A DNA stretch of 64,000 nucleotides from Kangiella shandongensis (GTDB lineage: Bacteria > Pseudomonadota > Gammaproteobacteria > Enterobacterales > Kangiellaceae): contig NZ_JACNML010000002.1 in the NCBI RefSeq assembly GCF_020005365.1, forward strand, positions 1 through 64,000, given 5' to 3'. The position numbers were made by a program, and so were the translations under genes. Below the pieces are notes generated by a model. That model did not search any database, was not told the DNA's origin, and was given only the letters and a program-made list of their open reading frames with translations. This document shows, in pieces, positions 1 through 8,632 of the stretch (position 1 is its first letter; each line of letters begins with the position of its first letter).

Positions 1-2
1 GT

Positions 3-119
3 GATGTCAGTTACTTCCTGATGAATTATTACAACTGGGAGCGACCGCATCAATTTAATGATGGTCTACCACCGGCAAAAGCCGAGAAATTAGCTAAAAA
101 GGTGTCCGGGTTTTGTTGA
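3..119 (+). CDS. IS3-family transposase OrfB, C-terminal fragment
   Basis: The frame is open from the window edge and ends at TGA 117-119. It reads as the end of an rve-type integrase core, with the motif YYNWERPHQFNDGLPPAKAE just before the stop. IS3-family OrfB proteins usually end with a Y-N-x-x-R-P-H...L-P-P-A-E block of this kind. Only about 38 residues are visible, so it cannot be told whether the complete element upstream is active. The sequence right after the stop looks like the terminal inverted repeat of the element, so this is the right end of the insertion. Confidence 0.8.
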   Translation, partial: DVSYFLMNYYNWERPHQFNDGLPPAKAEKLAKKVSGFC

Positions 120-127
120 CCACTACA
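102..127 (+). repeat. Probable right terminal inverted repeat of the IS3-family element
   Basis: These bases overlap the transposase stop codon and end in ...CCACTACA. Read on the other strand they start TGTAGTGGTCAAC, the style of an IS3-family terminus that begins with TG. The matching left end lies outside the window, so the assignment rests on position and style only. Confidence 0.5.
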
Positions 128-305
128 GATTCTAAATATTGCATTTAAAACCAGTTGATTCATTGTGGCAATATTGAAGTCATTTAGTTGGTCGTAAAAT
201 AAAGATATTTTTGGGACAAGTTTGAAAATTATAGTCACTCATATGATCTATGATAAACTTCCCCCCCCTTACTTGTTACGTCACTTCTAAAACAAATTGT
301 ATAGC

Positions 306-929
306 ATGTTAGATACCACTTTACTTTTGCTCTTCATTCCAACGTTTCTGGTGATTTCTGCCACACCGGGAATGTGTATGACCCTATCGCTCACGCTCGG
401 TATGAGTATTGGCGTTCGACGCACCATGTATATGATGTGGGGAGAATTGATTGGTGTAGCACTGGTTTCAGTGTTGGCTGTGGTAGGCGTCGCCAGCATT
501 ATGCTGAATTACCCCTCGGCATTTTTGATTCTAAAGTATGGTGGCGGAGCTTACTTAATCTATCTTGGGATCCAGATGTGGCGCTCTAAGGGTAAAATGG
601 CCATTAATTTGGGTAGCCAGTCCACCAAAACTGTGTCCGGCAGACAGCTGGCGATGCAAGGTTTTGTCACTGCAATCGCCAACCCCAAAGGCTGGGCTTT
701 TACCGTTTCTTTATTGCCTTCATTTATCAATCCAGAGATACCGATGCCACCACAACTCGCAGCTCTGGTTGTCATCATATTGTTAAGTGAATTTACCTTT
801 TTGATGCTCTATGCCTCCGGAGGAAAGACTTTAAGACGAGTGTTGCAACGCAGTGACAACGTTCGACTAATCAACCGGCTTTCCGGTAGTTTAATGATGG
901 CAGTCGGTATCTGGTTAGCATTGGGTTAA
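306..929 (+). CDS. LysE/RhtB-family amino-acid exporter
   Basis: This is an inner-membrane translocator of about 207 residues, the usual size for LysE/RhtB proteins, with six hydrophobic segments. The N-terminal family signature is visible as a Pro-Gly pair after the first helix (SATPGMCMTLSLTLG), and a later NPKGW stretch matches the conserved N-P-K motif. Family members export small amino acids or derivatives; the substrate cannot be read from sequence. The frame also opens at a TTG (297), but the ATG at 306 is the more natural start because it puts the first helix directly at the N terminus. No strong ribosome site is visible. It stands alone, with IS debris upstream and convergent genes downstream. 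Confidence 0.85.
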   Translation: MLDTTLLLLFIPTFLVISATPGMCMTLSLTLGMSIGVRRTMYMMWGELIGVALVSVLAVVGVASIMLNYPSAFLILKYGGGAYLIYLGIQMWRSKGKMAINLGSQSTKTVSGRQLAMQGFVTAIANPKGWAFTVSLLPSFINPEIPMPPQLAALVVIILLSEFTFLMLYASGGKTLRRVLQRSDNVRLINRLSGSLMMAVGIWLALG

Positions 930-955
930 TGGTTAGAGCTTGCAACGTGCGGCTG

Positions 956-1129
956 CTATGCTCTTTTCCTTTTTCGAATACGTGTTTCCCAAAAAGCCAC
1001 TAAAAGTAAACAAGTTAGAACGATACTACCTAGAGTCAGCATATCGATTTTGAAGGCTAATAATCCTGTTATAAACAAAGCAACTAGTCCGACATTGTGG
1101 GATAAAATGCTTTTGTGTAGCTCACTTAC
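956..1129 (-). CDS. Possible small two-helix membrane protein without a clear start codon
   Basis: The frame encodes about 57 residues with two hydrophobic stretches (around GLVALFITGLLAF and GSIVLTCLLLVAF) and a basic tail, WETRIRKRKRA. It overlaps the end of the neighbouring small membrane gene by 8 bases. A ribosome-site-like GGAGG lies 4 bases before codon GTA at 1129, yet no ATG, GTG or TTG is in frame until TTG at 1078. The composition looks protein-like. Either the start codon has been lost, a rare start is used, or only the 40-residue TTG version is made. Confidence 0.35.
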   Translation of the reverse strand, partial: VSELHKSILSHNVGLVALFITGLLAFKIDMLTLGSIVLTCLLLVAFWETRIRKRKRA

Positions 1130-1376
1130 TCAACCTCCACTTGATGATGAATGCGATAATCGCTGGAACACCAAAGAGTAAAAGGAATATGGGCAACTCT
1201 TCTAGAAAAGTGTAACCTGCTTCATAAATCCCAACGGCCATATTCACCGCTGTAATGACAAACCAGACAGGGATAAAAGCGGTTAACCAGCCTTTGGTTT
1301 TTTCGGTGAAATAACCAGCTCCCCAGAAGATTAACAACAGAAGTATGCCAGAGGACATCATAATGATGGTATGCAC
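1122..1376 (-). CDS. Small inner-membrane protein, family not recognised
   Basis: It encodes 84 residues forming three hydrophobic helices, around ILLLLIFWGAGYF, FIPVWFVITAVNMAV and LFGVPAIIAFIIKW, and ends in a short basic tail (WRLSK). No catalytic motif is visible and I do not recognise the family. The start ATG has GGAG 7 bases upstream. The next small membrane frame overlaps its stop, which suggests a two-gene unit of tiny membrane proteins. Confidence 0.65.
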   Translation of the reverse strand: MHTIIMMSSGILLLLIFWGAGYFTEKTKGWLTAFIPVWFVITAVNMAVGIYEAGYTFLEELPIFLLLFGVPAIIAFIIKWRLSK

Positions 1377-1458
1377 TTTGATTTCTCCTTCGCCATTATT
1401 TGTTTATAAATTAACCATTTTTGGTGCATTACGCAAAATACTCCACGAATTGATAAAA

Positions 1459-1482
1459 AAGCCAGAGCTTATGCCCTGGCTT
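1459..1482 (-). terminator. Intrinsic terminator of the SDR gene
   Basis: AAGCCAG and CTGGCTT form a perfect 7-bp stem. On the minus strand the stem is followed by an uninterrupted T run (CTTTTTTATC). It lies a few bases after the stop codon of the short-chain dehydrogenase gene. Confidence 0.75.
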
Positions 1483-1489
1483 ATAGTGA

Positions 1490-2266
1490 CTAGCGCGTTG
1501 TATAACCTCCATTGGCGAATATGCATTGCCCGGTAATCCACCAGCCCTCTCCGGCCAGGAAGCGAACAATTGGTGCGATATCTTCAATGTGGGTTAAGCC
1601 TGTTTTGGTAAATTTACTTAGTGCCGCTGCTGATGAATGGTAGGCAACCGCTTCTTCAGATTCTTGACCATAGAAAAACGGCGTATCCATTGGACCAGGG
1701 CCGATAGCATTAACTGAAATACCTCGCTCTCCAAGTTCTTTAGATGCTGCGCGTGTAAAGTGCTCAATGGATGATTTAGCGCCGGGGTACACCGCATAAT
1801 ATCCTGTATAGGCTGCTAACAGCGATGTAACAATTGTGATGATTTTGCCCTTATCTCTGACTTTATCCCCCGCTTCTTTAAGGAAAAAGAATGCGGCTTT
1901 AGCGTTAACATCAAACATTTTGTCGTATTCTTCTTCACTAATTTCAGCAATAGGCTTCTTCAGAACCATGCCCGTTGTATTAATAGCAATATCGACGCCA
2001 CCCAATTCCCTGTTTGCTTCGTCAAAAATACGCGCATTTTCGGATGGTTTCGTTAGATCTGCTTGAATAGCAATAGCGTCAGCTCCAGCTTTTTTGACTG
2101 CCTCGACTGTATCCATGGCATCCTCATGAGAGCTGTCGCTATGGTAATGGACGACGACGGCTTTAGCACCATTTTCAGCAAAGTCGCGACTAAGCAGGCC
2201 ACCAAGGTTTTTTGCACCGCCACCAACCAAAACCACTTTGCCTTTAATTTCTTTCATAGAAGACAT
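1490..2266 (-). CDS. SDR-family NAD(P)-dependent oxidoreductase
   Basis: This is a classical short-chain dehydrogenase of 258 residues. The nucleotide-binding turn is GGGAKNLGG near residue 15, a variant of TGxxxGxG. The usual NNAG motif is replaced by NTTG. The catalytic pair is a Ser in IVTSLLAA and the Y-x-x-x-K of YPGAK, and the C terminus ends with the common GQ...NGGY signature. Substrate is unknown. GGAG lies 6 bases before the ATG. The gene is divergent from a LysR-type regulator, the arrangement in which such regulators commonly control their neighbour. Confidence 0.85.
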   Translation of the reverse strand: MSSMKEIKGKVVLVGGGAKNLGGLLSRDFAENGAKAVVVHYHSDSSHEDAMDTVEAVKKAGADAIAIQADLTKPSENARIFDEANRELGGVDIAINTTGMVLKKPIAEISEEEYDKMFDVNAKAAFFFLKEAGDKVRDKGKIITIVTSLLAAYTGYYAVYPGAKSSIEHFTRAASKELGERGISVNAIGPGPMDTPFFYGQESEEAVAYHSSAAALSKFTKTGLTHIEDIAPIVRFLAGEGWWITGQCIFANGGYTTR

Positions 2267-2307
2267 GAAACACTCCTTTATTTAACGTTGTGAGTAAATA
2301 CAAAGTG

Positions 2308-2357
2308 AGTCTATCAGTGAATCATGAGTAGATAATGCTGTTTTTTATAGATAGACT
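2308..2357. promoter_or_regulatory. Inverted repeat in the SDR/LysR divergent promoter region
   Basis: AGTCTATC at 2308-2315 recurs as its exact reverse complement, GATAGACT, at 2350-2357, with 34 bases between. The region separates the two divergent start codons. It could hold the regulator's binding sites, although the arm spacing is wider than a typical LysR T-N11-A box, so this is only a candidate. Confidence 0.3.
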
Positions 2358-2386
2358 GTACAAAAATTACGAACAATAGCAGTTCA

Positions 2387-3289
2387 ATGGATAGAATTGA
2401 CGCTTTAAAACTATTCGCATTAGTCGCAGAAACTGAGAGCTTTACCAAAGCCGCAGAGATAAGTAACAACCCAAGATCAACGGTTTCAGCTGTTGTCAAG
2501 CAGATAGAAGGCAAGTATGGGGTACGGCTACTGTATAGAACAACACGGCAAGTCACTTTGACGCATGAAGGCAAGGTACTGCTTGAAAGGAGCCAGCAGC
2601 TGATTGATGAGATGGAAGAAACAGAAAATATCTTCCGCCTTCACAACCACAATATTAGTGGCAAACTTAAAGTTGATGTACCCAGTCGAATAGGCGCCCG
2701 GATAATAGCCCCTAAGTTGTCAGGGTTCTTTGAGTTATACCCCAATATTCAGCTCGAACTGGGAGCCTCTGATCGCGCAGTGGATCTGGTGTACGAAGCT
2801 ATCGATTGTGCTATTCGAGTAGGTGACTTAAATTCAAGTAGTTTAATTGCAAGACCTCTGGGAACATTTAAAATTATTAATTGTGCCAGCCCGGATTATC
2901 TTAGAAATTACGGAAAACCACAAAGCTTAGAGGATTTACACCATCACCGTATTGTCAGCTATTCTTCACCTATTTCAGGTGATACATCACCTTTTGAATA
3001 CGTTAATGACAAGGGAGACGATAGCGAGTTTGAAATACAATCATCAATGACGGTGAATCATGCTGAAACCTATATCGCTTCAGCTATAGCAGGTTTGGGA
3101 ATTATTCAAATCCCTGCTTTTGATGTGCAAGATCATATTGCAAACCAGCAGTTGCAGGAAGTATTGCCTGATTACCGGCCCCGGCCTATGCCAGTAAATG
3201 CCGTTTATCCGCACCGAAGACATTTATCACAAAGAGTTAGAGTATTTATTGAGTGGTTTACTAGTGTTATTGAGGATAAAGTTTCTTGA
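2387..3289 (+). CDS. LysR-family transcriptional regulator
   Basis: The 300-residue length and layout are standard for LysR proteins. The N-terminal winged helix-turn-helix (residues about 1-60) contains FALVAETESFTKAAE and the motif RLLYRTTRQVTLT. The rest is the effector-binding domain, with VDLVYEAIDCAIRVGDL in the usual place. It most resembles the branch of LysR regulators that sit beside SDR or quinone reductases. It probably controls the divergent dehydrogenase gene; the co-inducer is unknown. No clear Shine-Dalgarno precedes the ATG. Confidence 0.88.
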   Translation: MDRIDALKLFALVAETESFTKAAEISNNPRSTVSAVVKQIEGKYGVRLLYRTTRQVTLTHEGKVLLERSQQLIDEMEETENIFRLHNHNISGKLKVDVPSRIGARIIAPKLSGFFELYPNIQLELGASDRAVDLVYEAIDCAIRVGDLNSSSLIARPLGTFKIINCASPDYLRNYGKPQSLEDLHHHRIVSYSSPISGDTSPFEYVNDKGDDSEFEIQSSMTVNHAETYIASAIAGLGIIQIPAFDVQDHIANQQLQEVLPDYRPRPMPVNAVYPHRRHLSQRVRVFIEWFTSVIEDKVS

Positions 3290-3330
3290 GACTTAATGCC
3301 ATTTGTAGCTTTTACTTGTTAGATGCTTTG

Positions 3331-3720
3331 TTAGGTCGAATTTAGCTCACTGACCATGACGTAATATCCATCAGGATCACGAAGTGCGAACTCCTTCGTA
3401 CTGGTGGCTGGATTTATTTGCGGTTCTGCTTCCAGTTCCGAAACAAGTTGACGAGCTCGACTGAGTGTTTCATCGAAATCATCTACTCTGAAAAATAAAA
3501 GGAGACCGTTTCCTGGAGTCGCGCTATGTGGACTTGTCAGCGAGGGGTGCTCATGGTCTCCCCATCTGTGTAGACAAATGAGAACAGTGCCATCGTCATC
3601 CAGAATTTGACCGAAATAGTCATGAGCTGGATCTGATTCAGGCTGGCCAAATAAAGACTGATACCATCTGTAACTTTTGGTAACGTCTGCAACTCCGATA
3701 ATTGTCCAAGTTCGTTTCAT
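3331..3720 (-). CDS. VOC-superfamily (glyoxalase/bleomycin-resistance-like) protein
   Basis: At 129 residues it is the size of a single-module VOC protein with paired beta-alpha-beta-beta-beta repeats. The first half holds VTKSYRWYQSLFGQP and the second ends with the typical FALRDPDGYYVMVSE strand. VOC proteins include glyoxalases, dioxygenases and drug-binding proteins; nothing here fixes the activity. GAGG lies 6 bases before the ATG. The gene converges with the LysR gene and shares no operon. Confidence 0.75.
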   Translation of the reverse strand: MKRTWTIIGVADVTKSYRWYQSLFGQPESDPAHDYFGQILDDDGTVLICLHRWGDHEHPSLTSPHSATPGNGLLLFFRVDDFDETLSRARQLVSELEAEPQINPATSTKEFALRDPDGYYVMVSELNST

Positions 3721-3961
3721 TCTCTACCTCAATGGCAAATTGCAATGCAACCTTAATACGGGGCGATTATAGTCCAATAACGGACGTGAGCTCGTCGGTA
3801 ACCGGTCTTCGGTACCCCCATTTAAGTGATTAGAGAGTTTCAGGAACAGCGTTGCAGTGACTCATTCAGACTTTTATTAAAACTCCACCAATCAAGGCCC
3901 TCACGAACTATTTGACCGACACATTAAGAGTGAAAAATAACCTAACGACCGGATTAAAAGG

Positions 3962-4456
3962 TTAGAACTTTTTGTACATGATATGTAGCCCTACAGAGCC
4001 ATACTGTTTTGAATTAAATGCACCGGGAACCGTGCCTATAACGTCAAAGCCTAACGATAACCATAAATTTACAGCAGGCTTATTACTCTCGGTAACAGCG
4101 TTGAATTGCATGCCGTGATAACCTTCATTTTTCGCCCAGTTGACAGCGAACTCTCCTAATTTTCTACCGACTCGAAACCCTCTATATGATTCTGCCACCA
4201 TAAAGCTTGCAGTGGCGATATGAGAGCCTGGCCCCATCTGATTCGGCCCCATCTTCGCTGTACCAAGGATTTCATCAGTGTCGCTTACGGCAACGACGGT
4301 ATGATCAGGAGCTGGTTTAATCCAAATAGCACGAGCAAGATCTTGCCTAATATTATTGGGGTAAGTAAAGCTTTCCTGATCGCTACACACTTTCTCAATA
4401 ATAGGCCATACGAGAGGCCAGTCTGTATCGGTAAAGGTTCTTATTTTAGTATTCAA
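3962..4456 (-). CDS. GNAT-family N-acetyltransferase
   Basis: The encoded 164 residues form one GNAT domain. The acetyl-CoA-binding segment is visible as VAESYRGFRVGRKLGEFAV (motif A with R-G-x-R-V-G), followed by AVNLWLSLGFDVIGTVPGAF, the typical C-terminal strand-helix. I chose the TTG at 4456 because AAAGGA sits about 6 bases upstream and the domain begins right there. The same frame extends to 4603 but adds a basic, hydrophobic stretch with no domain and no ribosome site. Substrate unknown. Confidence 0.75.
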   Translation of the reverse strand: MNTKIRTFTDTDWPLVWPIIEKVCSDQESFTYPNNIRQDLARAIWIKPAPDHTVVAVSDTDEILGTAKMGPNQMGPGSHIATASFMVAESYRGFRVGRKLGEFAVNWAKNEGYHGMQFNAVTESNKPAVNLWLSLGFDVIGTVPGAFNSKQYGSVGLHIMYKKF

Positions 4457-4631
4457 GATATGTCCTTTCTGGCTATACCATACAAGTTTTAGATCGTAAG
4501 TCTGTTTAAGCAGACTGTATATCCTTTTTTCATTCCTGTGGCGGCCATTCCCCCCAAAACTCTTCAAGAACCGAGGAATGCGCAAAAGCAAGAACTTGAG
4601 CAATTCGGATAATTTTCTCTTTAAATAATAG

Positions 4632-5390
4632 TTATCGAGCCAAGTAACCTCCGTCGATATCTACCGCCTGGCCAGTAATAAAACTCGATTTGGATGAACA
4701 TAACCAAAGTACGCAATCAGCGACCTCTTCCGGTTGTCCGAGTCGCTCCATTGGCTGGAGCTTTGAGAATTCTTCGAGTGTTTCAGGATCGTGATCGGTA
4801 ATGCGATCCACCATTTCAGTATGGATGACTGCTGGACAAATGGCGTTGATTCGAACTGGGCGAGTAGCGTATTCGAGCGCGGCAGTTTTGGTCAGCTGGA
4901 TGACGCCGCCTTTGGATGCACAATATGCCGGTAACTTCGGAAAGCCAACTTTACCGGCGATAGATGCCATATTAACTATGGTGCCACCATCATTTTTCAG
5001 TAACAGTGGTAGCTGGTACTTCATGCAGTGAAACACACCGGTCAGGTTTACTGCTAAGGTGCGCTCCCAGTTCTCGAAGGTACAATCGGCGGTTTCAGCC
5101 TGTTCTCCTTCTATCCCAGCATTGTTGAACGCGTAGTCGAGCCGTCCATATTGGGCATCTATTTCGCTTATCAGAAGCTTTACTGACTCATGATTAACCA
5201 CATCAGCCTTTATAAACAGCGCTTCGTTACCTTTTTCACGGATTTCTGCAGCAACTGCTTCGCCCCGCTTTTCATCGAGGTCTGTTAAAATAACGATGTC
5301 ACCTCGGGCAGCAAAAGCTTTCGCTGTGGCTTTACCTATCCCTGCACTGGCGCCCGTTACCAGTGCAATCCGTTTCGTTGTCTCGCTCAT
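4632..5390 (-). CDS. SDR-family oxidoreductase (classical)
   Basis: This 252-residue enzyme has a complete set of classical SDR motifs. These are TGASAGIG for cofactor binding near residue 13, NNAG near residue 90, the catalytic Ser in VNMASIAG, and YCASK as the Y-x-x-x-K pair. The C terminus [10 protein letters not shown] is the common signature. An Asp after the second strand (TDLDEKR) favours NAD over NADP, by the general SDR rule. The start has a strong AGGAGG. The gene stands alone and the substrate cannot be predicted. Confidence 0.87.
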   Translation of the reverse strand: MSETTKRIALVTGASAGIGKATAKAFAARGDIVILTDLDEKRGEAVAAEIREKGNEALFIKADVVNHESVKLLISEIDAQYGRLDYAFNNAGIEGEQAETADCTFENWERTLAVNLTGVFHCMKYQLPLLLKNDGGTIVNMASIAGKVGFPKLPAYCASKGGVIQLTKTAALEYATRPVRINAICPAVIHTEMVDRITDHDPETLEEFSKLQPMERLGQPEEVADCVLWLCSSKSSFITGQAVDIDGGYLAR

Positions 5391-5488
5391 GGCCTCCTCC
5401 TTTGCTATTAAGCATTATTAATCAGTGTAATCCAATAGGACGACAGTGCCAAGTAATCAGATACTTGCAAATCAGGCTCATTTTATGA

Positions 5489-6361
5489 CTAGTCTGTAGG
5501 GCTATCAGAGCCCTTTATATACACCTCAGGATTTGATTCAAACCGTTCTAGGCAACGCTTAGAGCAAAATGCATAACGGTGATTATTGTACTTAACAAAA
5601 TGGACAGCACGCCATTCATCGACCCGCATTCCGCATACAGGATCTTTTACCCAAACATGCTTTTCTGCTTTCCTGTCTATTAACCTGCCATCTTCTAACC
5701 ATAAAACACGATCAGCAATGTCCTCTACTCTAGGATCATGAGTGACAATAAGCACTGAAACGTTTTGCTCACGGGCAATATCATGCAGTAGCATCATGAC
5801 CTCTAAACCAGACTGTGAATCTAGGTTACCAGTCGGCTCATCAGCTAGAATTAGCTTAGGTTGGTTGATTAAGGCTCGAGCAATGGCTGTTCGTTGCTTC
5901 TCTCCTCCTGACAAGATTTTTGGTAGAGCGTTACGTCGATTAGCTAAACCTAAAGTATTTAATAGTCGATCACAGCGTTTGTTTACCTCAACAGTGTCCT
6001 CTTTTGTCAAGCTTGATGGAAATAAAATGTTATCTTCTACCGTTAGTGCTTCCAATAAATTAAAAGACTGGAATATAAAACCGATGGTATGTGCTCTTAC
6101 CTCTGACAGCTGTGTACTTTTCATTTGAGTGATATTGACTCCATCCAGCGTTATATTACCACTGTCTGGCGATAGCAAGCCGCCCAACATTGATAAGAAT
6201 GTTGTTTTACCTGAGCCAGAAGGTCCCATAATCAGCAAAATCTCTCCCCTCTCAATGACTAATGATATATTATCCACAGCTTTAACACTGGCGATGCCAG
6301 AGCCGAATGTTTTTCTAATGTTTGAGACTTTAACGAGCCTTTCTTTCATTTTATTACCCAT
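5489..6361 (-). CDS. MacB/LolD-type ABC ATPase fused to a C-terminal YHS metal-binding domain
   Basis: Residues about 1-220 are an ABC ATPase of the LolD/MacB class: Walker [11 protein letters not shown]-loop [10 protein letters not shown], signature LSGGEKQR, Walker B LILADEP and H-loop VTHDPR. After a short linker, residues about 235-280 form a YHS domain with the hallmark DPVCGM and a later CSKRCLERF, giving the Cys residues that bind metal in this family. ATPases of this class are usually about 230 residues, so the fusion is the unusual part. It overlaps the upstream permease gene by 8 bases and is the last gene of the ABC operon. A role in sensing or moving heavy metal is inferred from the YHS domain and the copper genes nearby. 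Confidence 0.88.
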   Translation of the reverse strand: MGNKMKERLVKVSNIRKTFGSGIASVKAVDNISLVIERGEILLIMGPSGSGKTTFLSMLGGLLSPDSGNITLDGVNITQMKSTQLSEVRAHTIGFIFQSFNLLEALTVEDNILFPSSLTKEDTVEVNKRCDRLLNTLGLANRRNALPKILSGGEKQRTAIARALINQPKLILADEPTGNLDSQSGLEVMMLLHDIAREQNVSVLIVTHDPRVEDIADRVLWLEDGRLIDRKAEKHVWVKDPVCGMRVDEWRAVHFVKYNNHRYAFCSKRCLERFESNPEVYIKGSDSPTD

Positions 6362-7484
6362 TCTGATAAACCAAAGCTGGATCTAGATGTAATATTTTAA
6401 TTGCCGGATAGCCTGATCCAACGACTGCAGTCATAACAGCAAGTAACGCAGGTTGTAGTATTATCTTATTGGTCAGACTTAGTGATATTTGAGGAGCTAC
6501 CAGAGGTATTATTAGCTCTAGAATATACAGTAAAACGAGAGCTACTAAATAAGCGAGTAAGGAAATTAGCGCTGATTGAAGAGCTACAGTCATGAGTAGT
6601 CTTCTATTAGTCGCTCCCATAGCTTTAATAATTGCAATTTCTTTTTGTTTTCTTAGAACAAGTGAATAACTGGCATAACCGATAATTAACGTTGCCAAAC
6701 TTATACAAATTAATGTCATAATGAATATAATATCTACTCCCATTTGACTCGCCATTGCAAAGTCATTTCTTATAAATTCTTGATGAGATAAGACATTGAC
6801 TTTATTAACTTCGGCCTGAATTTTTTTCAGTAGCAACTCAATATTAGTGCCCGGAGTCGAATCAACTAATAAATAAGAATATGTGCCAAATGAGCCGAGC
6901 GACCTTTCTAGTTTAGGCTTCAAAGTGAACAATACTGGGTTTGCCGTTGAATAGGTGCCTTCTGAGAATCCAACAATACGATATTTTTGATCAATTATTT
7001 GTATCAAGTCATTAATTTTAGTGTTATAAATGGTAGCAAGTTCGGCGGGTACAATAACTTCATCATCCGATTCCAGCATTCTTCCTTCTGTTATTTCCCA
7101 AGGTCCTGCACGGCTTTCTGCAGATAACAAACCAACGATAAAGCCGAACATTTTGTTGTCGTTTAAGTGGATTATACTGTTTACATAAATGAAGGGGGTC
7201 ACCTGTTTTACCCCAGGTATTTCCTCTATTACGTCAGCCTTCCAGTCCCATACAAAGGACATTGCCATATGCATGTTAGATACCCCTTTTTGCATCACCC
7301 ATATATCAGGTTTTACTTTTTGGGGATAAGCAACTATTTGCTCGGTTTCACCTTGCCATACGCCGGCAAAAAACATTGCCAACAGGAAAGAAAAGGCAAT
7401 ACCTAAAATGCTACTTAAAGTTTGCCCCTTATGAAACCAAAGTGATTTTAGCCCCCATTGAGTAACCATTTTACAATGCCTCAT
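6354..7484 (-). CDS. FtsX/MacB-type ABC transporter permease
   Basis: This permease has one N-terminal helix, a large extracytoplasmic MacB-PCD-like domain (residues about 45-245) and three C-terminal helices (FtsX domain). The cytoplasmic coupling stretch KQKEIAIIKAMGATNRRL is clear. I take the ATG at 7484, whose ATGA overlaps the stop of the preceding permease. The frame also opens at a GTG (7520), and an ATG at 7469 has GAGG in front, so the exact start is open. With the other permease and the YHS-tagged ATPase it should form a heterodimeric exporter or mechanotransmission pump. Confidence 0.83.
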   Translation of the reverse strand: MRHCKMVTQWGLKSLWFHKGQTLSSILGIAFSFLLAMFFAGVWQGETEQIVAYPQKVKPDIWVMQKGVSNMHMAMSFVWDWKADVIEEIPGVKQVTPFIYVNSIIHLNDNKMFGFIVGLLSAESRAGPWEITEGRMLESDDEVIVPAELATIYNTKINDLIQIIDQKYRIVGFSEGTYSTANPVLFTLKPKLERSLGSFGTYSYLLVDSTPGTNIELLLKKIQAEVNKVNVLSHQEFIRNDFAMASQMGVDIIFIMTLICISLATLIIGYASYSLVLRKQKEIAIIKAMGATNRRLLMTVALQSALISLLAYLVALVLLYILELIIPLVAPQISLSLTNKIILQPALLAVMTAVVGSGYPAIKILHLDPALVYQNG

Positions 7485-8617
7485 GTATTGGCGCTCTGTA
7501 ACGCTATTACCGGATCGCACTTTCTTAGTATTAAGAAAGGTATAATTGAGCCGATGGAGGCGAATAGCAGCGTTAAACTACTGACCTTTAATAGCATTAA
7601 TAGGTCGAAAACGACAAATAGGTAAACTGGTGCTATTGATTCTATAATTGAACTGATTATAAGCGCCAGACAAAGGCTAAGTGGAAATGCAAACAGTAAT
7701 AAAAGTACAACATAGTAAACTGTATAGCTCACCAAAGCCTTCTCGCGAAAACCTAGTGCCTTAAGCACTGAAAAGTTGCGTTGGTTGCGGGCCATATTAG
7801 CGTACATTAGTAACCCTATGACCATAAGCATTAATATAAAGCCAACAAAAACCAAGACACCAATTATGGGCCCAAAAAAGTCTTTCCCCAGTTCTTGATC
7901 ATTAAGAGCCAACTGCTCAGAGCTGAATACATCAATTTCCGGCACCTTTTGTTCTAATGCTTGACGTACACTTTTTATTGATTTGTCATCAGTGACATCA
8001 ATGAGAATAAAACTCAACAAAGGAAATACGCTGAGATCGGGGGCTATTTCAGACTCAAGAAATAGATCGAGCACTCCATCGTAGGTGATAAAAGCAAATG
8101 GCATCATAAACGCTGCTTCTCTGGTAATACCGGTTATTACGAATTGGAAGTCTGAAACGATGAAGGGATCTCCCAGTTTAAGCGCGTATTTTTTTGCTAA
8201 CGCTTGATCGAGAACAATTCCATTCCCCTCAGACTCTACCCTGCCAGATAATAAGTTTGAAGGTCCTCCTGATGAGTCGAATACAATAAGATAAACTGGT
8301 GTTTGTCTGCCTTGTTTATTGTATATTATCGGTAAAGTCGTAATCGGATGAGTCGCTTTTACCCCTGGAGCGGAATCCACTTTTTGACGTACCAACTGTG
8401 GGATAACTGAGCGAGTTGCAATAAAGTTTTTTACCTCCTTTTGTACCGCAACCAGATCCGAACCACGGTTTAACACTATATTCTTTAGTTGCAGGTATTG
8501 ACCTTGCTCAAACCCTTTAAGAATAATAATAACCGCGATGGCTGCGGCTAAGGCCAAAACCGTAATAACAGTGTTAGCTTTGCCACAGGCAAGTTGGCGG
8601 TAAACCAGTTTTAGCAT
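7481..8617 (-). CDS. FtsX/MacB-type ABC transporter permease (first of pair)
   Basis: The 378 residues share the layout of the next gene: an N-terminal helix (NTVITVLALAAAIAVII), a periplasmic domain to about residue 245, then three membrane helices. The coupling motif NQRNFSVLKALGFREKAL lies between them. The two permeases are clearly distinct in sequence, which suggests a heterodimer. The order permease-permease-ATPase with overlapping ends indicates a tight operon. Transported substrate is unknown. Confidence 0.83.
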   Translation of the reverse strand: MLKLVYRQLACGKANTVITVLALAAAIAVIIILKGFEQGQYLQLKNIVLNRGSDLVAVQKEVKNFIATRSVIPQLVRQKVDSAPGVKATHPITTLPIIYNKQGRQTPVYLIVFDSSGGPSNLLSGRVESEGNGIVLDQALAKKYALKLGDPFIVSDFQFVITGITREAAFMMPFAFITYDGVLDLFLESEIAPDLSVFPLLSFILIDVTDDKSIKSVRQALEQKVPEIDVFSSEQLALNDQELGKDFFGPIIGVLVFVGFILMLMVIGLLMYANMARNQRNFSVLKALGFREKALVSYTVYYVVLLLLFAFPLSLCLALIISSIIESIAPVYLFVVFDLLMLLKVSSLTLLFASIGSIIPFLILRKCDPVIALQSANT

Positions 8618-8632
8618 ACCGAGCCCTAGCTA

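Noticed and set aside
4457-4603. N-terminal extension of the GNAT gene to a TTG at 4603
   Set aside because: The extension holds no domain, and the TTG at 4456 has AAAGGA at good spacing.
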